From a bacterium (lineage in GTDB: Bacteria > Bacteroidota > Bacteroidia > Flavobacteriales_D > Crocinitomicaceae): a stretch of DNA of 64,000 nt. The position numbers were made by a program, and so were the translations under genes. Under the pieces are notes generated by a model. That model was given only the letters and a program-made list of their open reading frames with translations. It did not search any database and was not told where the DNA came from. The stretch covers positions 1-64,000 of the forward strand of contig JANSYQ010000001.1 of assembly GCA_024742305.1 (NCBI GenBank). Reading direction: 5' to 3'. Of this stretch, positions 15,956 to 24,413 are shown piece by piece (within the stretch, counting starts at the first letter, position 1; each line of letters begins with the position of its first letter).

Positions 15956-16960
15956 ATGCGATTCGCCCTGTCTACTGTGCTCACACTATTGCTATTGGCT
16001 TCTTGCCAATCGGAGAAGGTTCTGATGAATAATGTAGATTCGCTTTCGTTAGAAATTGATCGCAACGCCGTTTTAAACGTTGGAAACAGTTTTTCATACA
16101 CTGCCTATGCACAGTTAAAGACAGGCGAAACACGGAAGATTAAAAATGATGCTCTGCTTGAATTTCCTGATAACAAATTGAAGGATGTCGGTCAACACAA
16201 AGCACAGATTTTGGAACCACTAAATGATTTTCAGGCGGATACATACCCGTATCAAATAGGATTGAAAATTGGCGACTATGAGGTTAGCAGTCTTGATACT
16301 TTAACACTGAATTTTAAAGGGCCGATTGCCGCTTTTTGGGCTGGAAACGACGGTGCCAACGGAACACAACCCAGAGCCAGCGCAGCTACTTTATTCGGTA
16401 GGGATGGCTTGGAAGGAAGACCGGGTGGCGATGGAAGAAATGGCGAAGAAGGAAGGCATTTTACAGGATATCTTTGGCAGTCCGATGAAGAGCTGAGACT
16501 GTTACTAATTTGCGATAGTACTGGCATCAACTACTGCTACCGTTCAATTGCGCGCGATTCAGTCATTATTGATTTGAGTGGTGGCGATGCAGGAAACGGT
16601 AGCACGGGAGGCACCGGAGGCGATGGTAAGAATGCCAAACCGGGAAAAGCCGCTGGAAATGGTGGAGATGGCGGTCAAGGTGGCAATGGCGGCAACGGTG
16701 GAGACGGTGGCTCGCTTTTGCTTTTCATTCATCCGAATGCGTATTATATGAATCAGAGTATCCGCTTGATTAATGATGGTGGAAAAGGTGGCGATAAAGG
16801 ACAAGGCGGTGTGCCCGGAAATGCAGGGAAGGATAAAAATGGTTCGAGCGATGCTTCAGCGGGTGTGAAAGGAGACCAAGGAAACGCAGGAGAAGATGGT
16901 ACTGATGGGCCTCCGTTGACGATTTCCAAGGTGGCGTTTGATTATACTTTGTTTCAGTAA
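15956..16960 (+). CDS. Lipoprotein with collagen-like glycine-rich region
   Basis: From ATG 15956 the protein has 334 residues. It opens with a lipoprotein signal (RFALSTVLTLLLLASC), so it is probably anchored in a membrane by a lipidated Cys. Residues 20-120 form an ordinary domain. About 130-165 (GRDGLEGRPGGDGRNGEEG) and 200-315 are Gly-rich with collagen-like GxY triplets and GGxG runs. The glycine region is interrupted by one hydrophobic strand segment (SLLLFIHPNAYYMNQSIRLI). Such repeats can form extended triple-helical or stacked surface structures. A GTG 6 bases upstream is an alternative start. The operon with a glycosyltransferase suggests a cell-surface role. Confidence 0.7.
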   Translation: MRFALSTVLTLLLLASCQSEKVLMNNVDSLSLEIDRNAVLNVGNSFSYTAYAQLKTGETRKIKNDALLEFPDNKLKDVGQHKAQILEPLNDFQADTYPYQIGLKIGDYEVSSLDTLTLNFKGPIAAFWAGNDGANGTQPRASAATLFGRDGLEGRPGGDGRNGEEGRHFTGYLWQSDEELRLLLICDSTGINYCYRSIARDSVIIDLSGGDAGNGSTGGTGGDGKNAKPGKAAGNGGDGGQGGNGGNGGDGGSLLLFIHPNAYYMNQSIRLINDGGKGGDKGQGGVPGNAGKDKNGSSDASAGVKGDQGNAGEDGTDGPPLTISKVAFDYTLFQ

Positions 16961-17326
16961 AACGCGAATATGACTGAAAAGAAAACTCCTTCTAAAAGCA
17001 ATTTTCTATATCTCGGCAAGATGCCCAAGATTTTGGTTTACCACGGAGCCACAAAGTGCACAGAGCATAAGTAAACCTAAAATTAGAAAAGTACACGGTG
17101 GATTATAACGACGTTATAATCTAATGCACCTCTGTAAGGTAACTTTTACCCAATTTCCCTCGTGTTCTCCGCGCCTTCGTGGTAAAAAATACAGCATTGT
17201 CTTTACCTTGTTAGTCGTACCTGCAAAAAAGCGAAGCACGATTATACACTTTAGTAACACTTTTGCAAAAGGCATAAGCTAGAACTTATTGCAATTCTAG
17301 TGAGTTTCCTTGGAAAGGGGAAACAA
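16961..17326. repeat. Gene-free region with inverted copies of a Bacteroidetes intergenic repeat
   Basis: No gene is seen. At 17036-17066 the plus strand reads TTTACCACGGAGCCACAAAG; at about 17150-17190 the minus strand reads a related TTTACCACGAAGGCGCGGAG. These face each other, about 85 bases apart, across convergent genes. The CCACGAAGGCACGGAG-type sequence is a common non-coding repeat in this phylum. The pair could form a long imperfect hairpin and act as a transcription stop for both flanking operons. Confidence 0.45.
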
Positions 17327-17848
17327 TTACGCGTAGAAAGGGGAAATCATCAAGTAGACCACGACACCACTAACAGCAACGTAAAACCATATCGGCCAAG
17401 TGAATTTTGTCCATTTTTTGTGGCGCTCGTAATCGCCTTGCCAAGCAAAAAGATAGGTGAACAAAACCAAGGGAACTACGGCCACGCTCAGGGTGATGTG
17501 CGACACAAGAATGATTAAATACAAGAGTTTATAATCTCCACCGTAGGGAGTCGAGTCAGAGGTCATGTGATACGCAACATACGAGGCTAGAAACAGCAAT
17601 GATAGCAGCAACGAAAAACGAATCAAAGCACGATGCAAGTTCATATTCTTCCGCTTTATAGCTATTAAAGCACCAACCAAAAGAATGGCTGTCAAGCCAT
17701 TAATTCCAGCATAAATCGGCGGAAGAAATGTTAAATCTATCCCTTCAATCTTTACTTTAAACAAAAGGGCAACAACCAATGGAATTGCCGCTGATGCCAC
17801 GTAAATTAACGTCTTTGCTCTTTTCAACTCACTCGCCTCCATCTCCAT
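17327..17848 (-). CDS. DUF420 membrane protein (cytochrome oxidase biogenesis)
   Basis: The 173-residue protein has five hydrophobic helices, starting about residue 13 (TLIYVASAAIPLVVALLF), with a conserved His in the YVAYHMTS segment. DUF420 proteins are found next to heme-copper oxidase assembly genes and are related to the CtaM group needed for oxidase maturation; the biochemical step is not established. Its ATG begins immediately after the stop of the SCO gene, so it is the last gene of the oxidase operon. It ends convergent with the 16961-17326 repeat region. Confidence 0.8.
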   Translation of the reverse strand: MEMEASELKRAKTLIYVASAAIPLVVALLFKVKIEGIDLTFLPPIYAGINGLTAILLVGALIAIKRKNMNLHRALIRFSLLLSLLFLASYVAYHMTSDSTPYGGDYKLLYLIILVSHITLSVAVVPLVLFTYLFAWQGDYERHKKWTKFTWPIWFYVAVSGVVVYLMISPFYA

Positions 17849-18541
17849 CTACTTAACTTTGTATTCTAACTTCAATAATTTTCGAATATCGCTTTCCAGC
17901 TTGTCCACTTCATCAGGGTTCGTTCCATCGTAAATTCCTCGCGGATACCCTTCCTTATCTACCAAAATGAAATACGGCGTATGCCCGAATCCACCGGCTA
18001 TTTCCTTGTTACGCTCGGCACCATTGAAGAATTCTTTTGCCAATTGATGTGTTGCGTCCTCTTCTCCTGTGAAAAAGTTCCAGTTCGTGGCATGAATGTC
18101 TTTCTCTTTGATGTACTCGCGCAATCTTGTGGGATTATCCCTTTCAGGGTCGATACTGAAACTGAGAAATTCCAAATGTTTGGCAACATCCTTGGTGTTC
18201 ATGTTCAGTCGACGCATTTGAGCTGTCATCGGTGGACATATCGAAGGACAGTGCGTAAAGAAGAAATCAACAACTTTGATTTTACCTTCGAACTCCTTTG
18301 AGGTTTTCATTACCGAATCTTGATTCAGATAAGCGAAGTTCGGCATGGTATGATAGATCGTATCTACGATCTCTCTTCCGTTCTTGGTTGTGTATTGTAC
18401 GTCTCTGTTTCCAATAATTGGCAGGATTTCCTTCTTGGCTGCCATCGGATCGTTTACTTCTTCCACAGCTCCCCCTTGACATGCGGTAAATACCGACATC
18501 AAAACGAAAGGTAAAAGCAAGTAGTTAATGCGTTTCTTCAT
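17849..18541 (-). CDS. SCO1/SenC family copper chaperone lipoprotein
   Basis: The 230-residue protein has a lipoprotein signal (Cys21 in FTAC) and a thioredoxin-like SCO domain. The copper-binding CPSICP (C98, C102) and the distal copper ligand His in GGFGHTPYFIL (H187) are both present. SCO proteins deliver copper to the CuA site of cytochrome c oxidase or keep its thiols reduced. Its start lies 17 bases inside the previous gene, a second SCO-like protein, and its stop is directly followed by DUF420. The complete ligand set argues that this is the working copper chaperone. Confidence 0.92.
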   Translation of the reverse strand: MKKRINYLLLPFVLMSVFTACQGGAVEEVNDPMAAKKEILPIIGNRDVQYTTKNGREIVDTIYHTMPNFAYLNQDSVMKTSKEFEGKIKVVDFFFTHCPSICPPMTAQMRRLNMNTKDVAKHLEFLSFSIDPERDNPTRLREYIKEKDIHATNWNFFTGEEDATHQLAKEFFNGAERNKEIAGGFGHTPYFILVDKEGYPRGIYDGTNPDEVDKLESDIRKLLKLEYKVK

Positions 18542-19196
18542 ATTCTTTAATGTCGTATTCTTTCTTTAACAAGGCGATGTGCTGCTTCATTTGTCGCACC
18601 ATGCCTTCTTCCTTTCCGGAGCGAATCATTCGAAGGTGATTGTCTCTATCCAAAAGCAGCATCATGGATTTGTATCCGTATTCGGTCAGGTCTTCTTTCT
18701 CGAGTTCCTCAATGAGCTTCCGGTCTCCTTTTTCGATGTCGTAGATGTCACTCGGGTCTCCGCTGGCTAAAATCCACAAGTCAGGATCGTAATCGAGTAC
18801 TTCGTCTTCCAACATTTGTTGAGTTGCCGTCAGATCCTCTAATGGCTCACCGTTTTCATCCGTAACGAACGAAATAATGCGGATTCCTTTCTTACCTGCA
18901 AGGATTTTATAAATGTGTAACTTGAGAAAACCTAATGCGACAGCACAATTGTTCGGGCAAGTCGGTTGGATAGTTGTTACAAGGATGATTTCACCTTTGA
19001 ACTCTTTGGACGAACGTTTTTTCCCGTTTGCATCAATGAAGGTATACGAGCTAACTTCACCGTAATCGGGTAGTTTTTCGAACTTATGCGAACAAGAGCG
19101 CGTCGAAATAAAAATCAATAAAAAAGCCGGAGCGAACATCAGTAAGAAAGCTAATCCTACTTTACGTTGGCGTCCGGCAGTTTTGTTACGTGCCAT
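18525..19196 (-). CDS. Second SCO-like membrane-anchored thioredoxin-fold protein lacking the copper His
   Basis: The 223-residue protein has an N-terminal membrane anchor (residues 13-32) and an SCO-like thioredoxin fold. CPNNC (C80, C84) matches the SCO CxxxC, but where copper-binding SCO proteins carry a His before the last core strand, this one reads EYGYKSMMLLL, with no His. It may therefore act as a thiol-disulfide reductase or a redox partner of the neighbouring SCO protein rather than as a copper carrier. It overlaps the SCO gene by 17 bases and follows the subunit IV gene by 16. The family call is good, the function inference. Confidence 0.75.
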   Translation of the reverse strand: MARNKTAGRQRKVGLAFLLMFAPAFLLIFISTRSCSHKFEKLPDYGEVSSYTFIDANGKKRSSKEFKGEIILVTTIQPTCPNNCAVALGFLKLHIYKILAGKKGIRIISFVTDENGEPLEDLTATQQMLEDEVLDYDPDLWILASGDPSDIYDIEKGDRKLIEELEKEDLTEYGYKSMMLLLDRDNHLRMIRSGKEEGMVRQMKQHIALLKKEYDIKEYEETH

Positions 19197-19212
19197 ACGG
19201 TACTTTACTTAA

Positions 19213-19587
19213 TTAACCAGCATACGTTGCAGGCCACGAAGCTCCAACAGCTTTCCCTTCCCACAAACAAATAAACATCAAGTAAAGAATGAACAAAATG
19301 TATGGTACCAAGATTACGTAGCGCAATCCTTTACGCTCATCACCCAAGTGCATAAATGTCATTACAATGAAGAATGCCTTGAAGATTGTCATGATTACGA
19401 AAGCCCACTTTGTGAAAAACCAGCTCCAAGTATCTCCTTGCTTGATGATTGCTCCCATAAACACCTCGGCACCTGTGATGACAGTAAGAACGAGGGTAAC
19501 TATCCAAATTTTTCTTCTGATCTTTTTCCCTGTTTCTTCGTCGTGATGCGCGTCTAGGGAGTATTCATATATATCGTCTCTGATCAT
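19213..19587 (-). CDS. Cytochrome c oxidase subunit IV-type protein
   Basis: The 124-residue protein has three membrane helices (starting near residues 27, 60 and 90) and the MTFMHLGDERKG segment typical of prokaryotic oxidase subunit IV (CyoD/COX4-like). It is a small accessory subunit of the heme-copper terminal oxidase in the inner membrane. The gene lies between the subunit III gene (21-base gap) and the SCO-like genes. Its function follows from the context and hydrophobic pattern; it has no active-site residues of its own. Confidence 0.85.
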   Translation of the reverse strand: MIRDDIYEYSLDAHHDEETGKKIRRKIWIVTLVLTVITGAEVFMGAIIKQGDTWSWFFTKWAFVIMTIFKAFFIVMTFMHLGDERKGLRYVILVPYILFILYLMFICLWEGKAVGASWPATYAG

Positions 19588-19608
19588 AACAGTCGAATTT
19601 CAAATTAA

Positions 19609-20697
19609 TTAGATAAGGTAGAAGAAGGTAAATACGAATACCCAAACAAGATCGACAAAGTGCCAGTACAATCCTGTTTTCTCAACCATTTCGTAGTGTC
19701 CTCTTCGGTGAATTGTCCCTTTCAATACCATCATTAATATCAAGATATTGATGATAACTCCGGAAAATACGTGGAATCCGTGGAAACCAGTAATGAAGAA
19801 GAAGAACTGCGCGTATTGCTGTGGACCGTACTCGTTTTGTTGCAAGTTTGCTCCGTAGATGACACGGTTCTTTTCACCTGAACCGATCACTTCCTCGTAC
19901 ATCTTTTCAGCCTTCGCACCCTCAATTTTTTGGTTAACCTTGAAGTCCTTTCCTTTCTTCTTAACAATCAACTCCAAATGTTCGTTGCGCTCTTTGGAAA
20001 TCTTCGCTTCCGAACCGTCATGTAATGTGATTGTGGAAGCTCCCGTTTCTTTGTTGTAAACGATGTGACCATCGGCTGCAGCGTGCTGATACATGTGCAT
20101 CAACTCACCTTCTTCCAATCCATAAATCTTCTTGTCTTTATCACTCTTACCTTCGATCAGCTTTCCACCCTCTTTGTAGTGATGACCAGCTTTGGTGATT
20201 TCGAAATTTTCGATATCTCCGAAATGTCCTTTCACGATCGCTTGAGAACCATCTGCTAATTCAATTTTCCCGAACTCAGACCCGTGGATGAAGTGATACC
20301 ACTCCCACGCCTGTGAACCTACGAAGAAGAACCCACCGATAATTGTTGCAATCATCCACTTGGTAACTCCACGACGATCCATACGGTGACCTGCTTCAAC
20401 GGCTAGTACCATTGTCACGGACGAAACAATAAGGATAAATGTCATTAGGGCCACGTAGATTAGAGGGTAACCGTGTCCTAAAAATGGTAAAGAGTTAAAT
20501 GTTTCTTCACCAATTGGCCAAGCTTGATCGGTTGCGTGACGTGTAAACCCGTATGCCATCAATAACCCTCCAAATGTAAGGGCATCAGATACAAGGAAAA
20601 ACCACATCATCAGCTTACCGTAACTCGTGCTGAATGGAGACATTTTACCTCCCCACAGAGTCTTAGCATCAATTTGTTTCGTAGCGTGTCCAGCCAT
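19609..20697 (-). CDS. Cytochrome c oxidase subunit III with a large soluble insertion
   Basis: The 362-residue protein shows subunit III helices at both ends (FLVSDALTFGGLLMAYGFTR near 35, GSQAWEWYHFIHG near 127, FITGFHGFHVFSG near 301, YWHFVDLVWVFVF near the end). These contain the conserved His/Glu positions. Normal subunit III is about 200-260 residues; here a hydrophilic, charged segment of about 155 residues (138-292) is inserted between helices, with no obvious domain. The reading frame stays open and both flanks align with the family, so it is not a frameshift artefact. The neighbouring paralogue carries an insertion in the same place. Confidence 0.88.
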   Translation of the reverse strand: MAGHATKQIDAKTLWGGKMSPFSTSYGKLMMWFFLVSDALTFGGLLMAYGFTRHATDQAWPIGEETFNSLPFLGHGYPLIYVALMTFILIVSSVTMVLAVEAGHRMDRRGVTKWMIATIIGGFFFVGSQAWEWYHFIHGSEFGKIELADGSQAIVKGHFGDIENFEITKAGHHYKEGGKLIEGKSDKDKKIYGLEEGELMHMYQHAAADGHIVYNKETGASTITLHDGSEAKISKERNEHLELIVKKKGKDFKVNQKIEGAKAEKMYEEVIGSGEKNRVIYGANLQQNEYGPQQYAQFFFFITGFHGFHVFSGVIINILILMMVLKGTIHRRGHYEMVEKTGLYWHFVDLVWVFVFTFFYLI

Positions 20698-20724
20698 CTT
20701 TCAATGAGTTTTAATTGTGCGAAT

Positions 20725-21924
20725 TTAATGAATATATAGTAAAAACAGTAGCAAATACACCCACAAAATTCCCAGGAAGTGCCAGAAGATGGCACCACCC
20801 CTGAGAGCGATGTCGTTACTGCTATTTATACGCCCTGTAAATGAGCGAATTACAACCTTCACCAGGTACAACAAGGTGATGATAATGTGCAATAAATGCA
20901 TGAATGTAATCAGGAACAAATAGGACGATGACGTGTCTGCAGACTCTTGAATTTTGATCTGTAAACGTGTATCTAATGGCCGTCCTTTCCAGTACAAGCT
21001 GCGGTTTTTGTACGTAACCTCTTTTCCTTTATAGAAGATGTGGAAATCTTTCCCCATTTTACCGTGAACAAAAAAGTCCCCGCGTCCATCTACCACGTGT
21101 CTTGCTAAAGCAGATAAACGAGTTCTATCTAGAGGAAGCACCATGGATGAATCGTTCATTCGAAGTTCGCCATCAACTACGACCATTGGTTGATCGCGGT
21201 AAATCAATTCGAATGAGTTATTTGCCGTATTGATTGGAAATGGTCCCGTTGACTTCACATCAAGGAACTGCTTCATGAACTCTTGGTACATCGCAAGTTC
21301 TCTACCTTGCAGCAGTTTGTCTCCTTTGTAATAGTCGTTACCATTGACGAAGAGGTATTCTCCGTTCATTTTAACGGTATAGTAGTCCTCATATTTTCCG
21401 TCAGATACGATGACTCCACTTCCTGTGAAGTGCATTCCGTTATCCATCAATTGGCCGTAACCTTTGAATTGGAAATACACAAATCCAAGCCCAAGCAGGA
21501 ACGTCAGCGTTATCAATCCCTTCAATGCGGCTGAATTTCCTTTTTTATTGAACATAACTGCCAACTGGAAGGTAACACTACTCGCAACGATGATTCCTGT
21601 ACTTACCCAAAATGCGGGTGGAAGTGGTGCTTTGATCCAAAAGTTATCGCCCATGGAGACAATGTACGCCGATGTAAATCCGGCAAAGAGCATAAACACA
21701 GAGAACATTCCAAGGTACACAAGGTTCTTTTTGGAACGATCTGTTTTCTCTTTATTCAAGTACGCCTCGGCCTCAAGTAACATCTTACGCACCTCTGCGT
21801 CTTGCTGAATCCTAAGCGCTTGTTCGAATTTTTGAATGGCTTCTTCATACTTCCCCTCTTCGTACAACTTCGTGCCGTCCTTTTTCAGGTCGTTCCACAT
21901 TTGTTGTTGTCCCGCTTCACTCAT
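20725..21924 (-). CDS. Subunit III paralogue with N-terminal TPR-like region and soluble insertion
   Basis: The 399-residue protein begins with a soluble TPR-like helix pair (GTKLYEEGKYEEAIQKFEQALRI, residues 17-40). It then shows oxidase subunit III helices from residue 67, including NFWIKAPLPPAFWVSTG, FMHLLHIIITLLYLVKV and FWHFLGILWVYLL. Between about 165 and 330 lies a soluble stretch of 165 residues. Fusion of a TPR segment to an oxidase subunit is unusual. It probably belongs to the same terminal oxidase as the downstream subunit III, as a second such subunit, but could form a separate accessory module. The gap to the next gene is 27 bases. Confidence 0.75.
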   Translation of the reverse strand: MSEAGQQQMWNDLKKDGTKLYEEGKYEEAIQKFEQALRIQQDAEVRKMLLEAEAYLNKEKTDRSKKNLVYLGMFSVFMLFAGFTSAYIVSMGDNFWIKAPLPPAFWVSTGIIVASSVTFQLAVMFNKKGNSAALKGLITLTFLLGLGFVYFQFKGYGQLMDNGMHFTGSGVIVSDGKYEDYYTVKMNGEYLFVNGNDYYKGDKLLQGRELAMYQEFMKQFLDVKSTGPFPINTANNSFELIYRDQPMVVVDGELRMNDSSMVLPLDRTRLSALARHVVDGRGDFFVHGKMGKDFHIFYKGKEVTYKNRSLYWKGRPLDTRLQIKIQESADTSSSYLFLITFMHLLHIIITLLYLVKVVIRSFTGRINSSNDIALRGGAIFWHFLGILWVYLLLFLLYIH

Positions 21925-21934
21925 ATCCTATATT

Positions 21935-22870
21935 TTAATTCGCCCAAAAGGCGGTATTCATCGCTTCGAGAATGTTGTCATCGAACTTATCGAAAACGTA
22001 TACAAATTGAATAATGGGTAGGTAGATGAAGGATGCAAACATCAATCGTTTCGCATCTTTTGTATCACAACTTAAGTAGAGTTTGTAGGAGTACAAAAAG
22101 AAAATACCTCCAAGTACTGTGGCTACAATCAATGAAACCATTCCGGTCAGTCCCATGAGCCATGGAAGCAAACTAAAAGGAATCAATGCAAGCGAGTATA
22201 CAACGATCTGAAATGCTGATCCTTTTGTACGTCCTTCCTTTGATGGTAGTAGCGAGAATCCTCCTGCTTTGTAATCGTCATAAGCTACCCATGCAATTGC
22301 CCAAAAGTGTGGAAACTGCCATGTAAATTGCACAAAAAACAAAATTCCGGGAACCAATCCGAATTCATTCGTATGCGCGATCGCTCCAAGCATTGGCGGA
22401 ATTGCTCCGGGGAAGGCGCCCACAAATACTGCCCATGGACTGATACGTTTCATCGGCGTGTAGATAAACACGTACATTACGTAAGCGAGTAATCCAAGGA
22501 GTGCAGAGTACAAGTTAATCATGTACAAAAGCGCGGTTCCAGCGACGAGGGTTACGGCCACCACAATTAATCCTTCGCGCACAGACATCAACCCCATTGG
22601 GATTGGTCGTTTTGAAGTACGCAGCATGAGTTTGTCGAGGTCGCGCTCCCAAATTTGATTGGAGCCGTTAGAAGCAGCAGTAACGAGGAGTCCGCCTAAT
22701 AGCAGATAAGTAATGGTGAGCCCATCGCTTCCTCCCATGAACAAGTAACCAGTTAAAGCAGAAACAATTACCAATGCAGATAATCGAAACTTGGTAAAAA
22801 CCATGTATGCTTTCACTTTTTGCCCCATTGTTATTTTTTCTACGGCGAGCTCCATTCTCGTTTTTTCCAC
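21935..22870 (-). CDS. cyoE: Protoheme IX farnesyltransferase (heme O synthase)
   Basis: The 311-residue inner-membrane enzyme adds farnesyl to protoheme IX, giving heme O for the terminal oxidase. The UbiA-family Asp-rich site reads NQIWERDLDKLMLRTSKRPI, close to the standard NDIxDRDxD consensus. About eight further membrane helices follow. The start at 22870 may be a few codons too long: an ATG further in gives MGQKVKAYMVF, close to the usual N terminus. It heads the oxidase operon, 10 bases before the subunit III paralogue; subunits I and II are not in the window. Confidence 0.9.
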   Translation of the reverse strand: MEKTRMELAVEKITMGQKVKAYMVFTKFRLSALVIVSALTGYLFMGGSDGLTITYLLLGGLLVTAASNGSNQIWERDLDKLMLRTSKRPIPMGLMSVREGLIVVAVTLVAGTALLYMINLYSALLGLLAYVMYVFIYTPMKRISPWAVFVGAFPGAIPPMLGAIAHTNEFGLVPGILFFVQFTWQFPHFWAIAWVAYDDYKAGGFSLLPSKEGRTKGSAFQIVVYSLALIPFSLLPWLMGLTGMVSLIVATVLGGIFFLYSYKLYLSCDTKDAKRLMFASFIYLPIIQFVYVFDKFDDNILEAMNTAFWAN

Positions 22871-23188
22871 CTACAAAAATAGTCATTATTTAGAGGGTAG
22901 TTTTGAGGAACTCCCCGGAATTTGACGGGATTTGTAATTAAGAATTGTTCTAAACTAGAAAGGAAATGATGAATCAGGAATAATGAATATTGAATAAGTA
23001 ATAGATGAGCAGGAAGTTGAGAACTCGGGATTTTGTTTAGGGAAAAGTTATGAATGACTAAGGTTACCCGAAATCAGTGCAGCTCCATAGAGTATCGACG
23101 TCTAGACAATAAAAAAACCGACCCTTTTGCACCTCGACTCCTCTCGATGACCAATAGATCGGTTTTAAAGTTGTGAGTTCTTTTCTTT
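22871..23188. other. Intergenic region with degenerate AATGAAT repeats
   Basis: No gene is seen. About 22966-23005 repeats GAATCAGGAATAATGAATATTGAATAA-like units. The same AT-rich ATGAATxAGGAATAATGAAT pattern also occurs near 13980 and 24310. The right end holds the bidirectional terminator listed next. Confidence 0.4.
23112..23168. terminator. Bidirectional terminator enclosing a REP-like hairpin
   Basis: AAAACCGA at 23114-23121 pairs with TCGGTTTT at 23159-23166, so the stem is flanked by A on one side and T on the other and works in both directions. The loop carries CTCGACTCCTCTCGATGACC (23133-23152), a member of the dispersed Bacteroidetes repeat family. It lies just after the queA stop and ends the queA/truB transcript. 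Confidence 0.7.
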
Positions 23189-24238
23189 TTAGAGAATCAA
23201 CATAGCGTCTCCGTAGGAGTAGAACTTGTATTTTTCTTTAACTGCTTCGTCGTAGGCTTTGAACATAAGTTCGTGACCACAGAACGCCGAGATCATCATC
23301 AATAATGTTGATAGTGGCGTGTGGAAGTTCGTAATCAATGCATCTGCAATGCTGAATTCGTATGGAGGGAAGATAAATTTGTTCGTCCAACCGTCGAATG
23401 GCTTCAGCAAACCATCTGTTGAAACAGAGCTTTCAATAGCACGCATGGATGTCGTTCCAATGGCAAACACCTTGTTCTTGTTCTGTTTGGCGCTATTTAC
23501 TATCTCCACGCATTTATCGTCGATAATTACTTGCTCCGAATCCATTTTGTGCTTGGTCAAGTCTTCTACTTCTACTGGACGGAAAGTACCCAATCCAACG
23601 TGAAGAGTAACTTCCGCGAAGTCGATTCCTTTCAATTCAAGGCGCTTGAGCAATTGCTTCGAGAAATGCAATCCGGCAGTTGGTGCGGCTACTGCTCCTT
23701 CTACACTTGCGTATACAGTTTGGTAGCGATCCTCATCCGTTTTCTCTACATCGCGCTTGATGTATTTTGGAAGTGGCGTTTCTCCCAATTCCGTAATCGT
23801 TTTCTTGAACTCTTCATAAGGTCCGTCAAACAAGAAACGCAAAGTACGACCGCGAGAAGTTGTGTTATCAATGACCTCCGCAACAAGGGAATCATCCTCT
23901 CCGAAGTAGAGTTTGTTTCCGATACGAATTTTACGAGCTGGATCTACCAATACGTCCCAAAGGAGACTTTCACGATTCAATTCACGGAGTAAGAATACTT
24001 CGATTTTTGCACCTGTTTTTTCCTTGTTTCCGTACATACGTGCTGGAAAAACCTTGGTGTTATTGCGAATCATTACATCTCCCTCATCCACGTAATCGAT
24101 CAAATCTTTGAACAATTTGTGTTCGATTTTTCCGGTGTCACGGTGAACCACCATCAATCGTGCCTCATCTCTGTTTTCGCTTGGATATTCAGCAATCAAC
24201 TCTTCCGGTAGGTCGAAGTTAAATTGCGATAGTTTCAT
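23189..24238 (-). CDS. queA: S-adenosylmethionine:tRNA ribosyltransferase-isomerase
   Basis: The 349-residue enzyme transfers and rearranges the ribosyl group of S-adenosylmethionine onto preQ1 in tRNA, making epoxyqueuosine. The family N terminus [20 protein letters not shown] is chosen as the start, dropping three residues upstream. Family motifs include [41 protein letters not shown] and [20 protein letters not shown]. Length is standard. It follows truB on the same strand in the ftsX-DUF3098-uppP-truB-queA gene order common in this phylum, 175 bases after truB. Confidence 0.95.
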   Translation of the reverse strand: MKLSQFNFDLPEELIAEYPSENRDEARLMVVHRDTGKIEHKLFKDLIDYVDEGDVMIRNNTKVFPARMYGNKEKTGAKIEVFLLRELNRESLLWDVLVDPARKIRIGNKLYFGEDDSLVAEVIDNTTSRGRTLRFLFDGPYEEFKKTITELGETPLPKYIKRDVEKTDEDRYQTVYASVEGAVAAPTAGLHFSKQLLKRLELKGIDFAEVTLHVGLGTFRPVEVEDLTKHKMDSEQVIIDDKCVEIVNSAKQNKNKVFAIGTTSMRAIESSVSTDGLLKPFDGWTNKFIFPPYEFSIADALITNFHTPLSTLLMMISAFCGHELMFKAYDEAVKEKYKFYSYGDAMLIL

Positions 24239-24413
24239 TTTGTTCATACTACTCCACTTTTATCGAAGGGATGCAAAGATACAAATGTTAACATTTTAAA
24301 GATGGATTATGAATGACGAATTGTGAATATTGAATCAGAAATAATGAATAACTTATAGGGTATTAGGATTGTATCGAACAATGAGATAGATTTTCAGAGA
24401 CGCGAGTTGAACG

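Noticed and set aside
23531-23992. Open 153-codon frame opposite queA
   Set aside because: Antisense to a clear core gene, with no domain.
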